A DNA stretch of 64,000 nt from Terasakiella magnetica (GCA_902729415.1 CACVCF010000223.1:186001-250000), one strand, 5' to 3'; shown: positions 17,528 through 27,363, counted from the stretch's first letter. Notes: a model not told the origin generated them from the letters alone. Made by a program: numbers and translations.

Positions 17528-18985
17528 GTGTCTCGCAACGTCATTCCCCTCAGCAGTCTTACCCGCATCCGTCCGCCTCAAAGTGGCGGCGGGGGCTGCG
17601 CCTCCGCATCCTGCGGCTCGTCGGAAGGCTCCGGCGACATGCCCGCCCACATCTGGGACAAGGTGAAGGACCACCCCTGCTATAGCGAGGAGGCCCATCA
17701 CTATTTCGCCCGCATGCATGTGGCGGTGGCCCCAGCCTGCAACATCCAGTGCAATTACTGTAACCGCAAATACGACTGCGCCAATGAATCGCGCCCCGGC
17801 GTCACCAGCGAGAAGCTGACGCCCGAAGAGGCGGCGCGCAAGGTCATGGCGGTGGCGGCCAAGGTGCCCCAGCTCAGTGTCCTGGGGGTAGCGGGGCCGG
17901 GGGATTCGCTGTTCGACTGGCGCAAGACCTTCGAGACCTTCCGCCTGGTGGAGCAGCTGCTTCCCGACATCAAGTTCTGCATCTCCACCAACGGTCTGGC
18001 GCTGCCCGACCATATCGAGCGTATCGTCGACCACAATATCGACCATGTCACCATCACCTTGAACACGGTCGATCCCGCAATCGGCGCCGCCATCTATCCG
18101 TGGGTCTATTTCAATGGCAAGCGCTATACCGGCATTGATGGTGCCCGCATCTTGCACGAGCGGCAGATGGAGGGTCTCGAAGCCCTCACCGCCAAGGGCA
18201 TCCTGGTCAAGATCAACTCGGTGATGATTCCGGGCGTCAACGACCAGCATCTGCTGGAGGTCAATGCCGCCATCAAGGCCAAGGGCGCCTTCCTGCATAA
18301 CGTGCTGCCGCTGATTTCCGATCCCGCCCACGGCACCGCCTATGGCCTGTCGGGCCAGCGCGGCCCCAAGCCCGCCGAGTTGAAGGAGCTTCAGGACAAG
18401 CTGGCGGGTGGCGCCAATCTCATGCGCCATTGCCGCCAGTGCCGCGCCGATGCGGTGGGGATGTTGGGCGAGGATCTGTCCCAGGACTTCACCTTGGACA
18501 AGCTGCCCGAGAGTGCCGCCTACGATCCCGAGCCCCGGCGCCTCTACCGCGAGGTGGTGGAGCAGGAACGCGCCGACCGCGCCCAGGCCCTGGCAGCGGC
18601 CCAAGTGGAGGTGGCCAGGGCGCTGGCTCCGGCCCAGTTGGTGGCGGTGTGCACCAAGGGCGGCGGCCGTATCAACCAGCATTTCGGCCATGCCAAGGAA
18701 TTCCAGGTGTTCGAGGTGGATTCCCTCGGCGTGCGTTTTGTCGGCCACCGCAAGGCGGACACTTACTGCCAGGGCGGCTATGGCGACGAGGAGAAGCTGG
18801 ACGTGGTTTTGGCGGCGCTGGAGGGCATCTCCACCGTGTTCACCGCCAAGATCGGCCGCTGCCCCAAGAATGACCTCAAGGCGGCGGGCATTGAGGCCAT
18901 CGACCTCTATCCCTTCGAGTACATCGAAACCGCGGTGGCCCGCTGGTACGCCGAAGCCTTCGGCATCCAGACCGCAACCGCCTGA
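17528..18985 (+). CDS. nifB: NifB, FeMo-cofactor biosynthesis radical SAM protein
   Basis: 485 residues starting at GTG 17528, set by AAGGAGG just upstream and by the sigma-54 promoter position. The radical-SAM cluster motif CxxxCxxC is at 71, 75 and 78, followed by conserved core segments. The C-terminal about 110 residues form a NifX/NafY-like cofactor-binding domain ([13 protein letters not shown]). NifB builds NifB-co, the 8Fe-9S-C precursor of FeMo-co. It heads a rightward operon with fdxN, nifZ, nifT and a SIR2-like gene. Confidence 0.97.
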   Translation: MSRNVIPLSSLTRIRPPQSGGGGCASASCGSSEGSGDMPAHIWDKVKDHPCYSEEAHHYFARMHVAVAPACNIQCNYCNRKYDCANESRPGVTSEKLTPEEAARKVMAVAAKVPQLSVLGVAGPGDSLFDWRKTFETFRLVEQLLPDIKFCISTNGLALPDHIERIVDHNIDHVTITLNTVDPAIGAAIYPWVYFNGKRYTGIDGARILHERQMEGLEALTAKGILVKINSVMIPGVNDQHLLEVNAAIKAKGAFLHNVLPLISDPAHGTAYGLSGQRGPKPAELKELQDKLAGGANLMRHCRQCRADAVGMLGEDLSQDFTLDKLPESAAYDPEPRRLYREVVEQERADRAQALAAAQVEVARALAPAQLVAVCTKGGGRINQHFGHAKEFQVFEVDSLGVRFVGHRKADTYCQGGYGDEEKLDVVLAALEGISTVFTAKIGRCPKNDLKAAGIEAIDLYPFEYIETAVARWYAEAFGIQTATA

Positions 18986-19002
18986 CCCCAAGGAGAACGA
19001 TC

Positions 19003-19191
19003 ATGGCTCTTCAAATTATCGCGTCGGAATGCACGTCTTGCGGTGCTTGTGAGTTCGAATGCCCCAACGCCGCCATCAGCATCAAGAGCGATGTCTATGT
19101 GATCAAGGCGTCTGGCTGCACCGAATGTGACGGTGACGCCCCCAAGTGCCAGGCGGTGTGTCCGGTCGAGGGCTGCATCGTCCAGGGTTAG
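19003..19191 (+). CDS. fdxN: 2[4Fe-4S] ferredoxin, FdxN type
   Basis: 62 residues with AAGGAGA upstream. Two cluster motifs are visible: [12 protein letters not shown] and, with the insertion typical of this class, CTECDGD...CQAVCP. Located 17 bases after nifB. Such ferredoxins supply electrons to NifB or to nitrogenase. Confidence 0.93.
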   Translation: MALQIIASECTSCGACEFECPNAAISIKSDVYVIKASGCTECDGDAPKCQAVCPVEGCIVQG

Positions 19192-19193
19192 GG

Positions 19194-19311
19194 CTGGCGA
19201 TTGAGGGACCAAAGATCGAGCGAGCCTTGGGCGAGCGCGGGCGCGTTGAGCGCCCCGGAGCGCCAGCGGAGGAGCCAAGGGCACGGATGTGCCCGCCCGG
19301 CGATTGAGGGA
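19194..19311 (+). repeat. Dispersed two-hairpin intergenic repeat, copy 1
   Basis: A diverged single copy of the element tandemly repeated at 31201-31591. It begins and ends with the GGCGATTGAGGG word. Hairpin 1: GGGCGC-GTTGA-GCGCCC (19239-19255). Hairpin 2: GGGCAC-GGAT-GTGCCC (19279-19294); its stem differs from the array copies yet still pairs. It fills the gap between fdxN and nifZ, and its end runs directly into the nifZ ribosome-binding site. Confidence 0.85.
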
Positions 19312-19318
19312 GGTAATC

Positions 19319-19579
19319 ATGACCCAGGATGCGTTCGAGCTGTGGTCCCAGCCCGTCTACCAGCGGGGCGATGCGGTGACTTCGCTCCGGGATGTCCGCA
19401 ATGACGGCACCTATCCCGGCACCCACATGGGCGAGGTTCTGATCCGCAAGGGTGAGGCGGGCTATATCCACTCGGTCGGCACCTATCTCAATCGCTTTTA
19501 CATCTATGGCGTCGAGTTCATGGACAGCGGCCGTTTGGTGGGAATGCGGGCGCATGAATTGGAAGGACGGTTGTCATGA
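19319..19579 (+). CDS. nifZ: NifZ, P-cluster maturation factor
   Basis: 86 residues; ATG at 19319 preceded by AGGGAGG. The N-terminal NifZ fold is recognisable (QPVYQRGDAV...VRNDGTYPG...LIRKGEAGYI). It is shorter than enterobacterial NifZ, as is usual in alphaproteobacteria. NifZ helps form the second P-cluster of the MoFe protein. Overlaps nifT by four bases. Confidence 0.92.
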   Translation: MTQDAFELWSQPVYQRGDAVTSLRDVRNDGTYPGTHMGEVLIRKGEAGYIHSVGTYLNRFYIYGVEFMDSGRLVGMRAHELEGRLS

Positions 19580-19794
19580 AGGTCATGCTGCGCAAGCTGG
19601 GTGATACCTACGAAATCTACGTCCCCAAGAAGGATCTGGAGGAAAAGGTGGTCGCCATGGAAAAGGGCACGCCATGGGGCGGCTGGATCAAAATCGCCAA
19701 TGGCTGGACCTTCGCCATGCCCGACATGCCGCCCGGCGCCACGCTGCCCATTACCGTCGAAGCCCGGAAGTTGAGTGGCGGCGAGGAGGATTAG
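19576..19794 (+). CDS. nifT: NifT/FixU small nitrogen fixation protein
   Basis: 72 residues, starting in an ATGA overlap with the nifZ stop. The family pattern MKVM.R...YEIYVPKKDLEE...GG is clear. Its role in nitrogenase maturation is undefined. Followed two bases later by the SIR2-like gene. Confidence 0.93.
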   Translation: MKVMLRKLGDTYEIYVPKKDLEEKVVAMEKGTPWGGWIKIANGWTFAMPDMPPGATLPITVEARKLSGGEED

Positions 19795-19796
19795 CC

Positions 19797-20672
19797 ATGC
19801 TGGACTCACCCCAATCCCTGCTGGCCGGTCTGGGGGCCGAGATAGCGGCGGGGAACCTGATACCCTTCCTTGGCCCCGACGCGCTGTTGCTTGATGGTCC
19901 GTCGCCGGTGCCGTCGGGCGCGCGGGAGTTAGCTCTGCTGCTGGCCAGCAAGGTGGGGGTGCCGGGGCGGATCAAGGGCAACCTCTGGCATGCCGCCCAG
20001 TATATCGAGACCCATAAGCACCGGGTCACGGTGGACAAGATGATGGCCGATATCTTCAAGACGGTGCCGGTGCCCAACGCCTTACATCTGTGGCTGGCGG
20101 GGCTGACCCGGCTGCCGCTGATCGTCGATACTTGGTATGATGGGGCCATGCGTGCGGCGCTGGACGGTGTCGGCCGCAGCGATTGGGGACAGATCCAAGG
20201 CGCGTCCAAGGCGCGGCGGCTGGATGGCGGGGTGTGGAGCCGTGCCGTTGGCGCCAGCGGGGAAATCGTGGGTGATGAGAGCGCCGGGGACTGGAAGACG
20301 GTGCTGTACAAGCCCCACGGCGCGGCCCAGCCCACCGGCGATGTGCTGGTCTCCGATGCCGATTACGTGGAAGTGCTGTCCGATATCGACATCCAAACCC
20401 AATCCGCTGTCCCCACCCCCATTCCCCAGGCGGTGAAGACGCGCCGTGTCGGCCGGGGGTTCGTCTTTCTGGGCTGTCGCTTTTACGACCAGATCCTTCG
20501 GACCTTTGCCCGCCAGATTGCCAAGCATTCCGGCGGCCCCCGCTTTGCCGTGGTACCGGATGATCTCACCCGCAACGAAATCCGTTTTCTTGAAATCGAG
20601 GGTATCCAGCCTGTGCCGATGCCGCTCGCGGATGCCGTTACCGTCTTAATCCATGGCGAGTCACCAAAGTGA
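19797..20672 (+). CDS. SIR2-like protein in nif operon
   Basis: 291 residues; ATG at 19797 with GGAGG overlapping the end of nifT. It shows degenerate sirtuin-fold motifs: a Rossmann loop (LIPFLGPDAL, 21-30), a WYD segment (113-115) in the place of TxNYD, and a KPHG (His174) in the place of the catalytic HG. It lacks the zinc ribbon cysteines of deacetylase sirtuins. Proteins of this SIR2_2-like type bind NAD. The gene is stably placed after nifT and lies about 600 bases from draG on the opposite strand, so an NAD-linked role in nitrogenase control is possible (inference). A 10-bp hairpin overlaps its stop. Confidence 0.75.
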   Translation: MLDSPQSLLAGLGAEIAAGNLIPFLGPDALLLDGPSPVPSGARELALLLASKVGVPGRIKGNLWHAAQYIETHKHRVTVDKMMADIFKTVPVPNALHLWLAGLTRLPLIVDTWYDGAMRAALDGVGRSDWGQIQGASKARRLDGGVWSRAVGASGEIVGDESAGDWKTVLYKPHGAAQPTGDVLVSDADYVEVLSDIDIQTQSAVPTPIPQAVKTRRVGRGFVFLGCRFYDQILRTFARQIAKHSGGPRFAVVPDDLTRNEIRFLEIEGIQPVPMPLADAVTVLIHGESPK

Positions 20673-20678
20673 CTCGCC
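20655..20678 (+). terminator. Hairpin at the end of the nifB operon
   Basis: GGCGAGTCAC-CAAA-GTGACTCGCC forms a perfect 10-bp stem with a 4-base loop over the stop codon of the SIR2-like gene. It is followed by TTCCT rather than a clean T-run, so it may be a weak or Rho-assisted terminator. Confidence 0.6.
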
Positions 20679-20683
20679 TTCCT

Positions 20684-20750
20684 GTCCCTCAGGCGCCGGG
20701 CGCATCCGTCCCGGATGCTTGGCTTCCGCGCCATCAGGCGCGCCGGGCCT
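20684..20750 (-). repeat. Dispersed two-hairpin intergenic repeat, copy 2 (inverted, diverged)
   Basis: Read on the minus strand, it carries the same order of words as the 31201 array: GAAGCCAAGC, GGATGC, GCCCGGCG, CTGAGGGAC. Two hairpins are kept with different stems: CGCGCC-ATCA-GGCGCG (20727-20742) and GCATCC-GTCCC-GGATGC (20702-20718). Confidence 0.7.
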
Positions 20751-20762
20751 TGCCCGCAACTC

Positions 20763-20794
20763 CGAGCCAATGAATGAATTCATTCATTGGCTCG
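20763..20794. repeat. 32-bp perfect palindrome upstream of ferredoxin gene
   Basis: CGAGCCAATGAATGAA is followed with no spacer by its exact reverse complement. It ends 24 bases before the ferredoxin ATG. It could be an operator or a cruciform/hairpin, and no known site matches it. Confidence 0.8.
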
Positions 20795-20818
20795 TCGGTA
20801 CAAATCAGAGGAGTCCCC

Positions 20819-21202
20819 ATGGCCATTGTGACCTTCAGCGCCCCCAGTCTCGACAAGGACATCACCGTCTACGCGGTGGCGGGTGACAACAAGACCCTTC
20901 TCGGCGTGGCCAAGCAGCACGGCATCGCCATTCCTTGCCAGTGTCAGGACGGCGAATGCGGTTCCTGTCTGGTTAAGGTGACGGTGCTGGGTGACAAGGC
21001 TCCCTTGGCCGTTCATCTGACCGACAAGGAGAAGCTGACGCTTTCGGTCAATGGCAAGCTGACCAAGGCCCATCTGGAAAATGCCGAGACGAACGACCTG
21101 CCGCCACCCTACCGCCTTGCCTGCCAATACATCGTACGCGGTGAGGATATCTTGGTGGAATTCTCCGGCGAGCCCGGCGTCGAGATCGATCTGCGGCGTT
21201 AA
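20819..21202 (+). CDS. 2Fe-2S ferredoxin of the nif region
   Basis: 127 residues from the ATG at 20819 (AGAGGAG upstream). Plant-type 2Fe-2S pattern: CQCQDGECGSC in the middle and a fourth Cys near residue 102 (RLACQYIV). Such ferredoxins occur near nif genes in Rhodospirillum and Azospirillum relatives and may supply electrons to nitrogenase or to assembly. It lies between the nifB operon and the convergent draG. No sigma-54 promoter is evident in the 146 bases upstream. Confidence 0.88.
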   Translation: MAIVTFSAPSLDKDITVYAVAGDNKTLLGVAKQHGIAIPCQCQDGECGSCLVKVTVLGDKAPLAVHLTDKEKLTLSVNGKLTKAHLENAETNDLPPPYRLACQYIVRGEDILVEFSGEPGVEIDLRR

Positions 21203-21219
21203 ACCGTCGTCGACGCGGT

Positions 21220-21250
21220 GAAGGGGCGCCATTTCCCAGGGCGCCCCTTC
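21220..21250. terminator. Bidirectional terminator between ferredoxin gene and draG
   Basis: GAAGGGGCGCC, an 8-base loop, then GGCGCCCCTTC: an 11-bp perfect stem between convergent genes that touches the draG stop codon. Confidence 0.75.
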
Positions 21251-22130
21251 ATTGTTCCGCGATCTTCAGCAGCGCCGGAACCTGGGTGCGGATTTCCGCC
21301 ACCACCGTCTTATCCAATTTGCCCAGCCAGGCGGTGGGGATCTCTTCCACGCCATAGGTGGCACCCGCCAGCATTCCGGCAATGGCCCCGGTGGTGTCGG
21401 CGTCACCGCCCTGGTTGATTACCTCGATCAGGCATGAGCGGAATGAATCGGTGCGGAAATAAAAGTGCAGCACCGTCTGCATGGTATCGACGATATAGGC
21501 GGTGGATTGGCCTCGGAATGGGTCGAAGCGGAAGCATTTATGCGCCTCCACCAGCCGATTGGCTTCTTCGCGGGCCAACCGCATGCCTGATCCGCCGACC
21601 AGGGCGTGAACCATCCGGCCCAGCGCCAAGGTGGCGTCATCGGACAAAGGGTGGTGGTGGGTGATATGGCTTTGGGCAAGTGTCCACTTTTTAAACAGCT
21701 CGGGCTGACCCAATGTGGCCAGCGCCACCGGCAGATTGCGCATGGCGGCGCCGTTGCCGGCGTCTCCTTCGGAATAGGCGCCTTCCACCGAGCCGTTGGT
21801 GATATAGCGCCGGATACCGCGGCGACAGGTATTGCCCACGTCCACCGGACCGGTCTTCAGCCAGGCGGCGAACTCGTCGCAGACGTCGCGTCCGTCGAAA
21901 ACTCCACGCCTGACCAGCGAGCGGCCCAGGCATAGCGTCATCTCGGTGTCGTCGGTGACCTGTCCCGGCGCCAGATGCAGCCATCCACCGCCGATCATCT
22001 TGCGGTGCAGGCCGTATTTCTCGTGGATTTCGCCCTTGGTCATGAACTCCACCGTTGCTCCCAAAGCGTCACCGATGGCAAACCCGAGATAGGCGCCCAA
22101 GGCGCGGTCCAGCAGGGGGGAAGGGGTCAT
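21249..22130 (-). CDS. draG: DraG, dinitrogenase reductase-activating glycohydrolase
   Basis: 293 residues. An ADP-ribosylglycohydrolase fold with binuclear metal ligands in the N-terminal GFAIGDALG/VTDDTEM segments and the C-terminal GGDADTTGAIAGM segment. DraG removes ADP-ribose from the regulated Arg of NifH, restoring nitrogenase when ammonia is gone or energy returns. It follows draT by 11 bases in a leftward draTG operon. Its membrane docking by GlnK/AmtB is known in relatives but is not visible here. Confidence 0.96.
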   Translation of the reverse strand: MTPSPLLDRALGAYLGFAIGDALGATVEFMTKGEIHEKYGLHRKMIGGGWLHLAPGQVTDDTEMTLCLGRSLVRRGVFDGRDVCDEFAAWLKTGPVDVGNTCRRGIRRYITNGSVEGAYSEGDAGNGAAMRNLPVALATLGQPELFKKWTLAQSHITHHHPLSDDATLALGRMVHALVGGSGMRLAREEANRLVEAHKCFRFDPFRGQSTAYIVDTMQTVLHFYFRTDSFRSCLIEVINQGGDADTTGAIAGMLAGATYGVEEIPTAWLGKLDKTVVAEIRTQVPALLKIAEQ

Positions 22131-22141
22131 GACGGCCTCTT

Positions 22142-22960
22142 TCAGTAATATTGGGCGGTGACGCGGTAATCGCCGCCCACCACCAGAACCTCACCCTCAC
22201 CCTTCAAGGGGTGGATGGGCAGCAAGGTGTTGAAGAACATGATTTTCACCACCGGCACCGCAACGGTCAGGATGGTGTCGCCGAAGCAATCGGCCATCCC
22301 GCGGTCGCTGGAGAACGACGCCAGGTTATTGAGACGCATAACCACGGTCTTGCGGTCGATGCGTTCGATCACCTGATGTTCGTCAAAGGAATTGATGCCA
22401 CGATAAAGTGTCAGGTGGTTTTGGCCCGGAGCGGTATAGCGGGCCAAGGCCCACTGACAGAATTCGTACAGCATGTCGAGCTGGCAATAGATCGAGTTGT
22501 TGTGGAAGCGGCTCGACATCTTCTCTTCCACATAAGCCATCCAGGCCGGAGTGGAAAACCGGGTGATCATCTGCTTGTGATAGGTGGGGAATAGCCCAAA
22601 GCGGCTTTCGACCCAGCCTTTCAGCACCGCGCCCTCGGGGGCGTTGGAATCATAGCCCCAGCCCTTCAGCAGGCGCAGAAAGCTTGAGCGGTAGCGGCGT
22701 GGGCGGCCTTGGACCGGCTCTTCCTGCTGTTCGGGATCGATGCCGAACATGGCCGTCATATAGGCGTAGAAGGCGCCGCCCGCGTCGCCCAGGCTGTCGG
22801 ACTGTTCCAGCATCTCGAACATCGGGCCGTTCATCTCGCGCACACCGGCGATGTGCAGGGCGCGCGGATGATCGTTGAAGGCGGCGCTGCCCAGCAGGTG
22901 GGTGGAAAGCCCCATCAGATTGGTGCTGTGGCCCATACGGGGCGTCGTCTGATCGTCCAT
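22142..22960 (-). CDS. draT: DraT, NAD+-dinitrogenase-reductase ADP-ribosyltransferase
   Basis: 272 residues from the ATG at 22960, which has GGAG nine bases upstream. The frame stays open to 23152, but that would run through the promoter region, and the conserved start GHSTNLMGLSTHLLGS fits the shorter form. DraT transfers ADP-ribose from NAD+ to the NifH Arg after ammonium or darkness signals, switching nitrogenase off. It is divergent from nifH and has its own leftward sigma-54 promoter at 22990. Confidence 0.96.
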   Translation of the reverse strand: MDDQTTPRMGHSTNLMGLSTHLLGSAAFNDHPRALHIAGVREMNGPMFEMLEQSDSLGDAGGAFYAYMTAMFGIDPEQQEEPVQGRPRRYRSSFLRLLKGWGYDSNAPEGAVLKGWVESRFGLFPTYHKQMITRFSTPAWMAYVEEKMSSRFHNNSIYCQLDMLYEFCQWALARYTAPGQNHLTLYRGINSFDEHQVIERIDRKTVVMRLNNLASFSSDRGMADCFGDTILTVAVPVVKIMFFNTLLPIHPLKGEGEVLVVGGDYRVTAQYY

Positions 22961-22989
22961 GGCTGTGCTCCGGCATCTTGCACTGCACA

Positions 22990-23005
22990 AGCAAGAGCCG
23001 TGCCT
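22990..23005 (-). promoter_or_regulatory. Sigma-54 promoter of draTG
   Basis: On the minus strand AGGCAC-GGCTC-TTGCT matches the -24/-12 consensus at the GG and GC core. It lies about 30 bases upstream of the draT ATG and faces away from the nifH promoter. Confidence 0.75.
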
Positions 23006-23034
23006 GACTGTTTGCCCCCAATCCCGCCCGCCGC

Positions 23035-23050
23035 TGTTGGGCTTCCAACA
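23035..23050. promoter_or_regulatory. NifA site 1 in the draT-nifH intergenic region
   Basis: TGT-N10-ACA (TGTTGGGCTTCCAACA). It is nearly a perfect palindrome and so can serve both directions. Confidence 0.82.
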
Positions 23051-23064
23051 GTCTGTCGCTTGGC

Positions 23065-23080
23065 TGTCGGGTTCCCGACA
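23065..23080. promoter_or_regulatory. NifA site 2 in the draT-nifH intergenic region
   Basis: TGTCGGGTTCCCGACA is a full palindrome with exact TGT-N10-ACA spacing, 30 bases (about three helical turns) from site 1. An AT-rich stretch at 23098-23142 lies between it and the nifH promoter and is suited to IHF bending. Confidence 0.85.
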
Positions 23081-23159
23081 GAAGCGCGACACGGCGGCAT
23101 AATTTGTTACTACTTTGAAAATAAACAATAAAATCTTATTGCTGCGTCGCAACCAAGTT

Positions 23160-23175
23160 TGGCACGCCGGTTGCG
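23160..23175 (+). promoter_or_regulatory. Sigma-54 promoter of nifHDK
   Basis: TGGCAC-GCCGG-TTGCG, a near-perfect -24/-12 promoter, 76 bases before the nifH ATG. Confidence 0.92.
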
Positions 23176-23227
23176 ATACCCCTGTCGTGGCGGTGGCCCC
23201 AAATCCCCTGCCCTAGAGATTTTCTAA

Positions 23228-24142
<915 letters not shown>

Positions 24143-24197
24143 TCTGGAGCCGGTTCACGCCATGCGTGGACTGGCCCCCAAGCGAAGGAGTACGGCC

Positions 24198-25658
24198 ATG
24201 AGCCTCGATTACACCAACGACACCGCCGCCGCCGAGGCGCTGATCAAGGAAGTCCTTGACCAATACCCGGAAAAGACCGCCAAGAAGCGCGCCCGCCACC
24301 TTGGCGTCGCCAAGCCGGCCGAGGAGGAGGGCGCCACCTCCTGCGGCGTCAAATCCAACATCAAATCCATTCCCGGCGTCATGACCATCCGCGGCTGCGC
24401 CTATGCCGGGTCCAAGGGCGTGGTGTGGGGACCGGTCAAGGACATGGTTCACATCTCTCACGGCCCGGTCGGTTGCGGCCAGTACAGTTGGTCCCAGCGC
24501 CGCAACTACTTCAACGGCACCGTCGGTATCGACAGCTTCGTGACCATGCAGGTGACCTCGGACTTCCAGGAACGCGACATCGTCTTTGGCGGCGACAAGA
24601 ACCTGGACGCCATGGTGGACGAGCTGGACGTGATGTTCCCGCTCAACAAGGGCATCACCATCCAGTCCGAATGCCCCATCGGCCTCATCGGCGACGATAT
24701 CGAGGCGGTGGCCAAGAAAAAGACCGCCGAGACCGGCAAGACCATCGTGCCGGTGCGGTGCGAGGGCTTCCGCGGCGTCTCCCAATCCCTGGGCCACCAC
24801 ATCGCCAACGACGCTATCCGTGACTGGGTGTTCGACAAGAGCGCACCCGAGGAATTCGAGGCCGGCCCCTACGACGTCAACCTGATCGCCGACTACAATA
24901 TCGGCGGTGACGCCTGGCCGTCGCGCAAGCTGCTGGAAGAGATGGGCCTGCGGGTCATCGGCATGTGGTCGGGCGATGCCACCCTGGCCGAGATGGCGCG
25001 GGCGCCCAAGGCCAAGCTGAACCTCATCCACTGCTACCGGTCCATGAACTACATCTGCCGCCACATGGAAGAGAAGTACGGCATCAAGTGGGTCGAATAC
25101 AATTTCTTCGGCCCGACCCAGATCGCCGCGTCCTTGCGCAAGATCGCCGCCCAGTTCGACGAGACCATCCAGGCCAATGCCGAGGCGGTCATCGCCAAGT
25201 ACCAGGGTCTGGTGGACGCGGTGGTCGTCCGCTACAAGCCCCGCCTCGATGGCAAGACGGTGATGCTTTATGTCGGCGGCCTGCGCCCCCGCCACGTCAC
25301 CAATGCCTACGAGGATCTGGGCATGAAGATCGTCGGCACCGGCTATGAATTCGGCCACAACGACGATTACCAGCGCACCGGCCACTACGTGAAGGAAGGC
25401 ACGTTGATCTATGACGACGTGACCGGCTACGAGCTGGAAAAGTTCATCGAGAAGATCCGGCCCGATCTGGTCGGCTCGGGCATCAAGGAGAAGTACGCCA
25501 CCCAGAAGATGGGGGTTCCCTTCCGCCAGATGCATTCGTGGGACTATTCCGGTCCGTATCATGGCTATGACGGCTTCGCCATCTTTGCGCGAGACATGGA
25601 CATGGCCATCAACAGCCCCGTCTGGAGCAAGTTCAAGGCCCCCTGGAAGGCAGCCTGA
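24198..25658 (+). CDS. nifD: NifD, nitrogenase MoFe protein alpha chain
   Basis: 486 residues from the ATG at 24198 (AAGGAG upstream); an in-frame ATG at 24162 lacks a good site. P-cluster cysteines are in [18 protein letters not shown] and [11 protein letters not shown]. The FeMo-co ligands are the Cys of IHCYRSMNY and the His of [12 protein letters not shown], with the family's YNFFGP loop. Molybdenum-type rather than VnfD/AnfD. 55 bases after nifH. Confidence 0.99.
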   Translation: MSLDYTNDTAAAEALIKEVLDQYPEKTAKKRARHLGVAKPAEEEGATSCGVKSNIKSIPGVMTIRGCAYAGSKGVVWGPVKDMVHISHGPVGCGQYSWSQRRNYFNGTVGIDSFVTMQVTSDFQERDIVFGGDKNLDAMVDELDVMFPLNKGITIQSECPIGLIGDDIEAVAKKKTAETGKTIVPVRCEGFRGVSQSLGHHIANDAIRDWVFDKSAPEEFEAGPYDVNLIADYNIGGDAWPSRKLLEEMGLRVIGMWSGDATLAEMARAPKAKLNLIHCYRSMNYICRHMEEKYGIKWVEYNFFGPTQIAASLRKIAAQFDETIQANAEAVIAKYQGLVDAVVVRYKPRLDGKTVMLYVGGLRPRHVTNAYEDLGMKIVGTGYEFGHNDDYQRTGHYVKEGTLIYDDVTGYELEKFIEKIRPDLVGSGIKEKYATQKMGVPFRQMHSWDYSGPYHGYDGFAIFARDMDMAINSPVWSKFKAPWKAA

Positions 25659-25741
25659 CCCTTGCTTTGATGCCCGAGATGAACTCCTCCCCGCGTGCCG
25701 CCCATCAATCGGGGGCGCGGGGAGCGATCAGGAGAATTGCC

Positions 25742-27277
25742 ATGCCCCAGAGCGCAGAAAAGACCAAGGACCACGTCTCCTTGTTCCGGGAACCCGAATA
25801 CACCGAGATGTTCGCGGCCAAGAAGGCGCAATTCGAGTGCCGCCCCAGCGACGATGCGGTCGCGGCCCAGCTGGAATATTCCAAGGGCTGGGAATACCGC
25901 GAAAAGAACTTCGCCCGCACCAAGGCGGTGATCAATCCTGCCAAGGCCTGCCAGCCGCTGGGCGCGGTGTTCGCCGCCGCCGGCTTCGAGGAGACCATGC
26001 CCTATGTCCATGGCTCCCAGGGCTGCGTCGCCTATTTCCGCTCGCATCTGGCGCGGCATTTCAAGGAAGCGGTGCCCTGCGTCTCGGATTCCATGACCGA
26101 GGATGCGGCGGTGTTCGGCGGGCTCAACAATCTGGTGGAGGGGCTGCAGAACACCTACACCCTCTATAAGCCCAAGATGATCGCGGTTTCCACCACCTGC
26201 ATGGCGGAAGTCATCGGCGACGATCTGTCGGCCTTCATCGCCACCTCGAAGGAAAAGGAATCGGTCCCGGCCGATTTCGCGGTGCCCTTCGCCCATACCC
26301 CATCCTTTGTCGGCAGCCACACCACCGGCTACGACAACATGATCAAGGGCATTCTCAGCTACTTCTGGGAGCGCGAGAAGGGTGAGCTGAAGGCCGGCGC
26401 CACCACGGGCAAGATCAACATCATCCCCGGCTTCGATGGCTATGCCGTGGCCAATAACCGCGAGCTGAAGCGTTATATGGACCTCATGGGGGTGGAATAT
26501 ACCCTGCTCAGCGACGTGTCCGAGGTCTACGATACTCCCTCGGATGGCACCTACCGCATGTATGACGGCGGCACCAAGCTGGACGATGTCCGTGCCGCTA
26601 TCGATGCCCGCGCCACCATCGGCTTGCAGAAATACTGTTCGGACAAGTCGCTGGAATATATCGCCGCCAAGGGGCAGGACACCGCTTCGTTCCACTATCC
26701 CATGGGGGTGGGCGGCACCGATGCCCTGTTGATGAAGCTGTCGGAACTGTCGGGCAAGCCCATTCCCGACAGCATCGAGAAGGAGCGCGGCCGTCTGGTC
26801 GACGCCATTGCCGACAGCCAGGCCTATCTCCACGGCAAGAAGGTGGCGGTGTTTGGTGATCCCGACTTTGTCTATGGCATGGCCGCGTATTTGCTGGAAA
26901 TGGGCTGCGAGCCCACCCACTGCCTGTCCACCAATGGCGGCAAGGATTGGGAGGCGGGGATGAAGGCTCTGTTTGCCTCCTCACCCTTCGGCGCCGCCTG
27001 CACCGCTTATCCCGGCAAGGATCTGTGGCATCTGCGGTCACTGCTGTTCACCGAACCCACCGACCTGCTGATCGGCAGCTCCTACGGCAAGTATCTGGAG
27101 AAGGATACCGGCATTCCCCTGATCCGCCTGACTTTCCCCATCTTCGACCGCCACCATCACCACCGTTTCCCCACCCTGGGCTATCAGGGGGCGTTGCGGG
27201 TGCTGGTGGAAATCCTGGACCGCGTATTCGAGATGACCGACGCGGCCAGTGATATCTCCTACGACCTCACGCGGTAG
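25742..27277 (+). CDS. nifK: NifK, nitrogenase MoFe protein beta chain
   Basis: 511 residues from the ATG at 25742 with AGGAG upstream. The P-cluster cysteines are in NPAKACQPLGA, HGSQGCVAYF and STTCMAEVIGDD. The N-terminal extension of Mo-type NifK is present. It forms the alpha2-beta2 MoFe protein with NifD. A strong terminator follows. Confidence 0.99.
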   Translation: MPQSAEKTKDHVSLFREPEYTEMFAAKKAQFECRPSDDAVAAQLEYSKGWEYREKNFARTKAVINPAKACQPLGAVFAAAGFEETMPYVHGSQGCVAYFRSHLARHFKEAVPCVSDSMTEDAAVFGGLNNLVEGLQNTYTLYKPKMIAVSTTCMAEVIGDDLSAFIATSKEKESVPADFAVPFAHTPSFVGSHTTGYDNMIKGILSYFWEREKGELKAGATTGKINIIPGFDGYAVANNRELKRYMDLMGVEYTLLSDVSEVYDTPSDGTYRMYDGGTKLDDVRAAIDARATIGLQKYCSDKSLEYIAAKGQDTASFHYPMGVGGTDALLMKLSELSGKPIPDSIEKERGRLVDAIADSQAYLHGKKVAVFGDPDFVYGMAAYLLEMGCEPTHCLSTNGGKDWEAGMKALFASSPFGAACTAYPGKDLWHLRSLLFTEPTDLLIGSSYGKYLEKDTGIPLIRLTFPIFDRHHHHRFPTLGYQGALRVLVEILDRVFEMTDAASDISYDLTR

Positions 27278-27305
27278 TCTCCCAACCTCCCAACGCGTGA
27301 GGAAG

Positions 27306-27335
27306 AACCCCCGGAGCGGCGCCGCTCCGGGGGTT
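27306..27335 (+). terminator. Terminator after nifHDK
   Basis: AACCCCCGGAGCGGC pairs directly with GCCGCTCCGGGGGTT: a 15-bp perfect inverted repeat followed by CGATTTT. It separates nifHDK from nifE. Confidence 0.85.
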
Positions 27336-27363
27336 CGATTTTGGATCTATCCGACAAAACCCG

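Noticed and set aside
17510..18991. 493-residue minus-strand frame opposite nifB
   Set aside because: Shadow of nifB, which has a promoter, a ribosome site and catalytic motifs.
22142..23152. Longer draT start at 23152
   Set aside because: It would run through both NifA sites and the draT promoter; the extra residues are unlike DraT.
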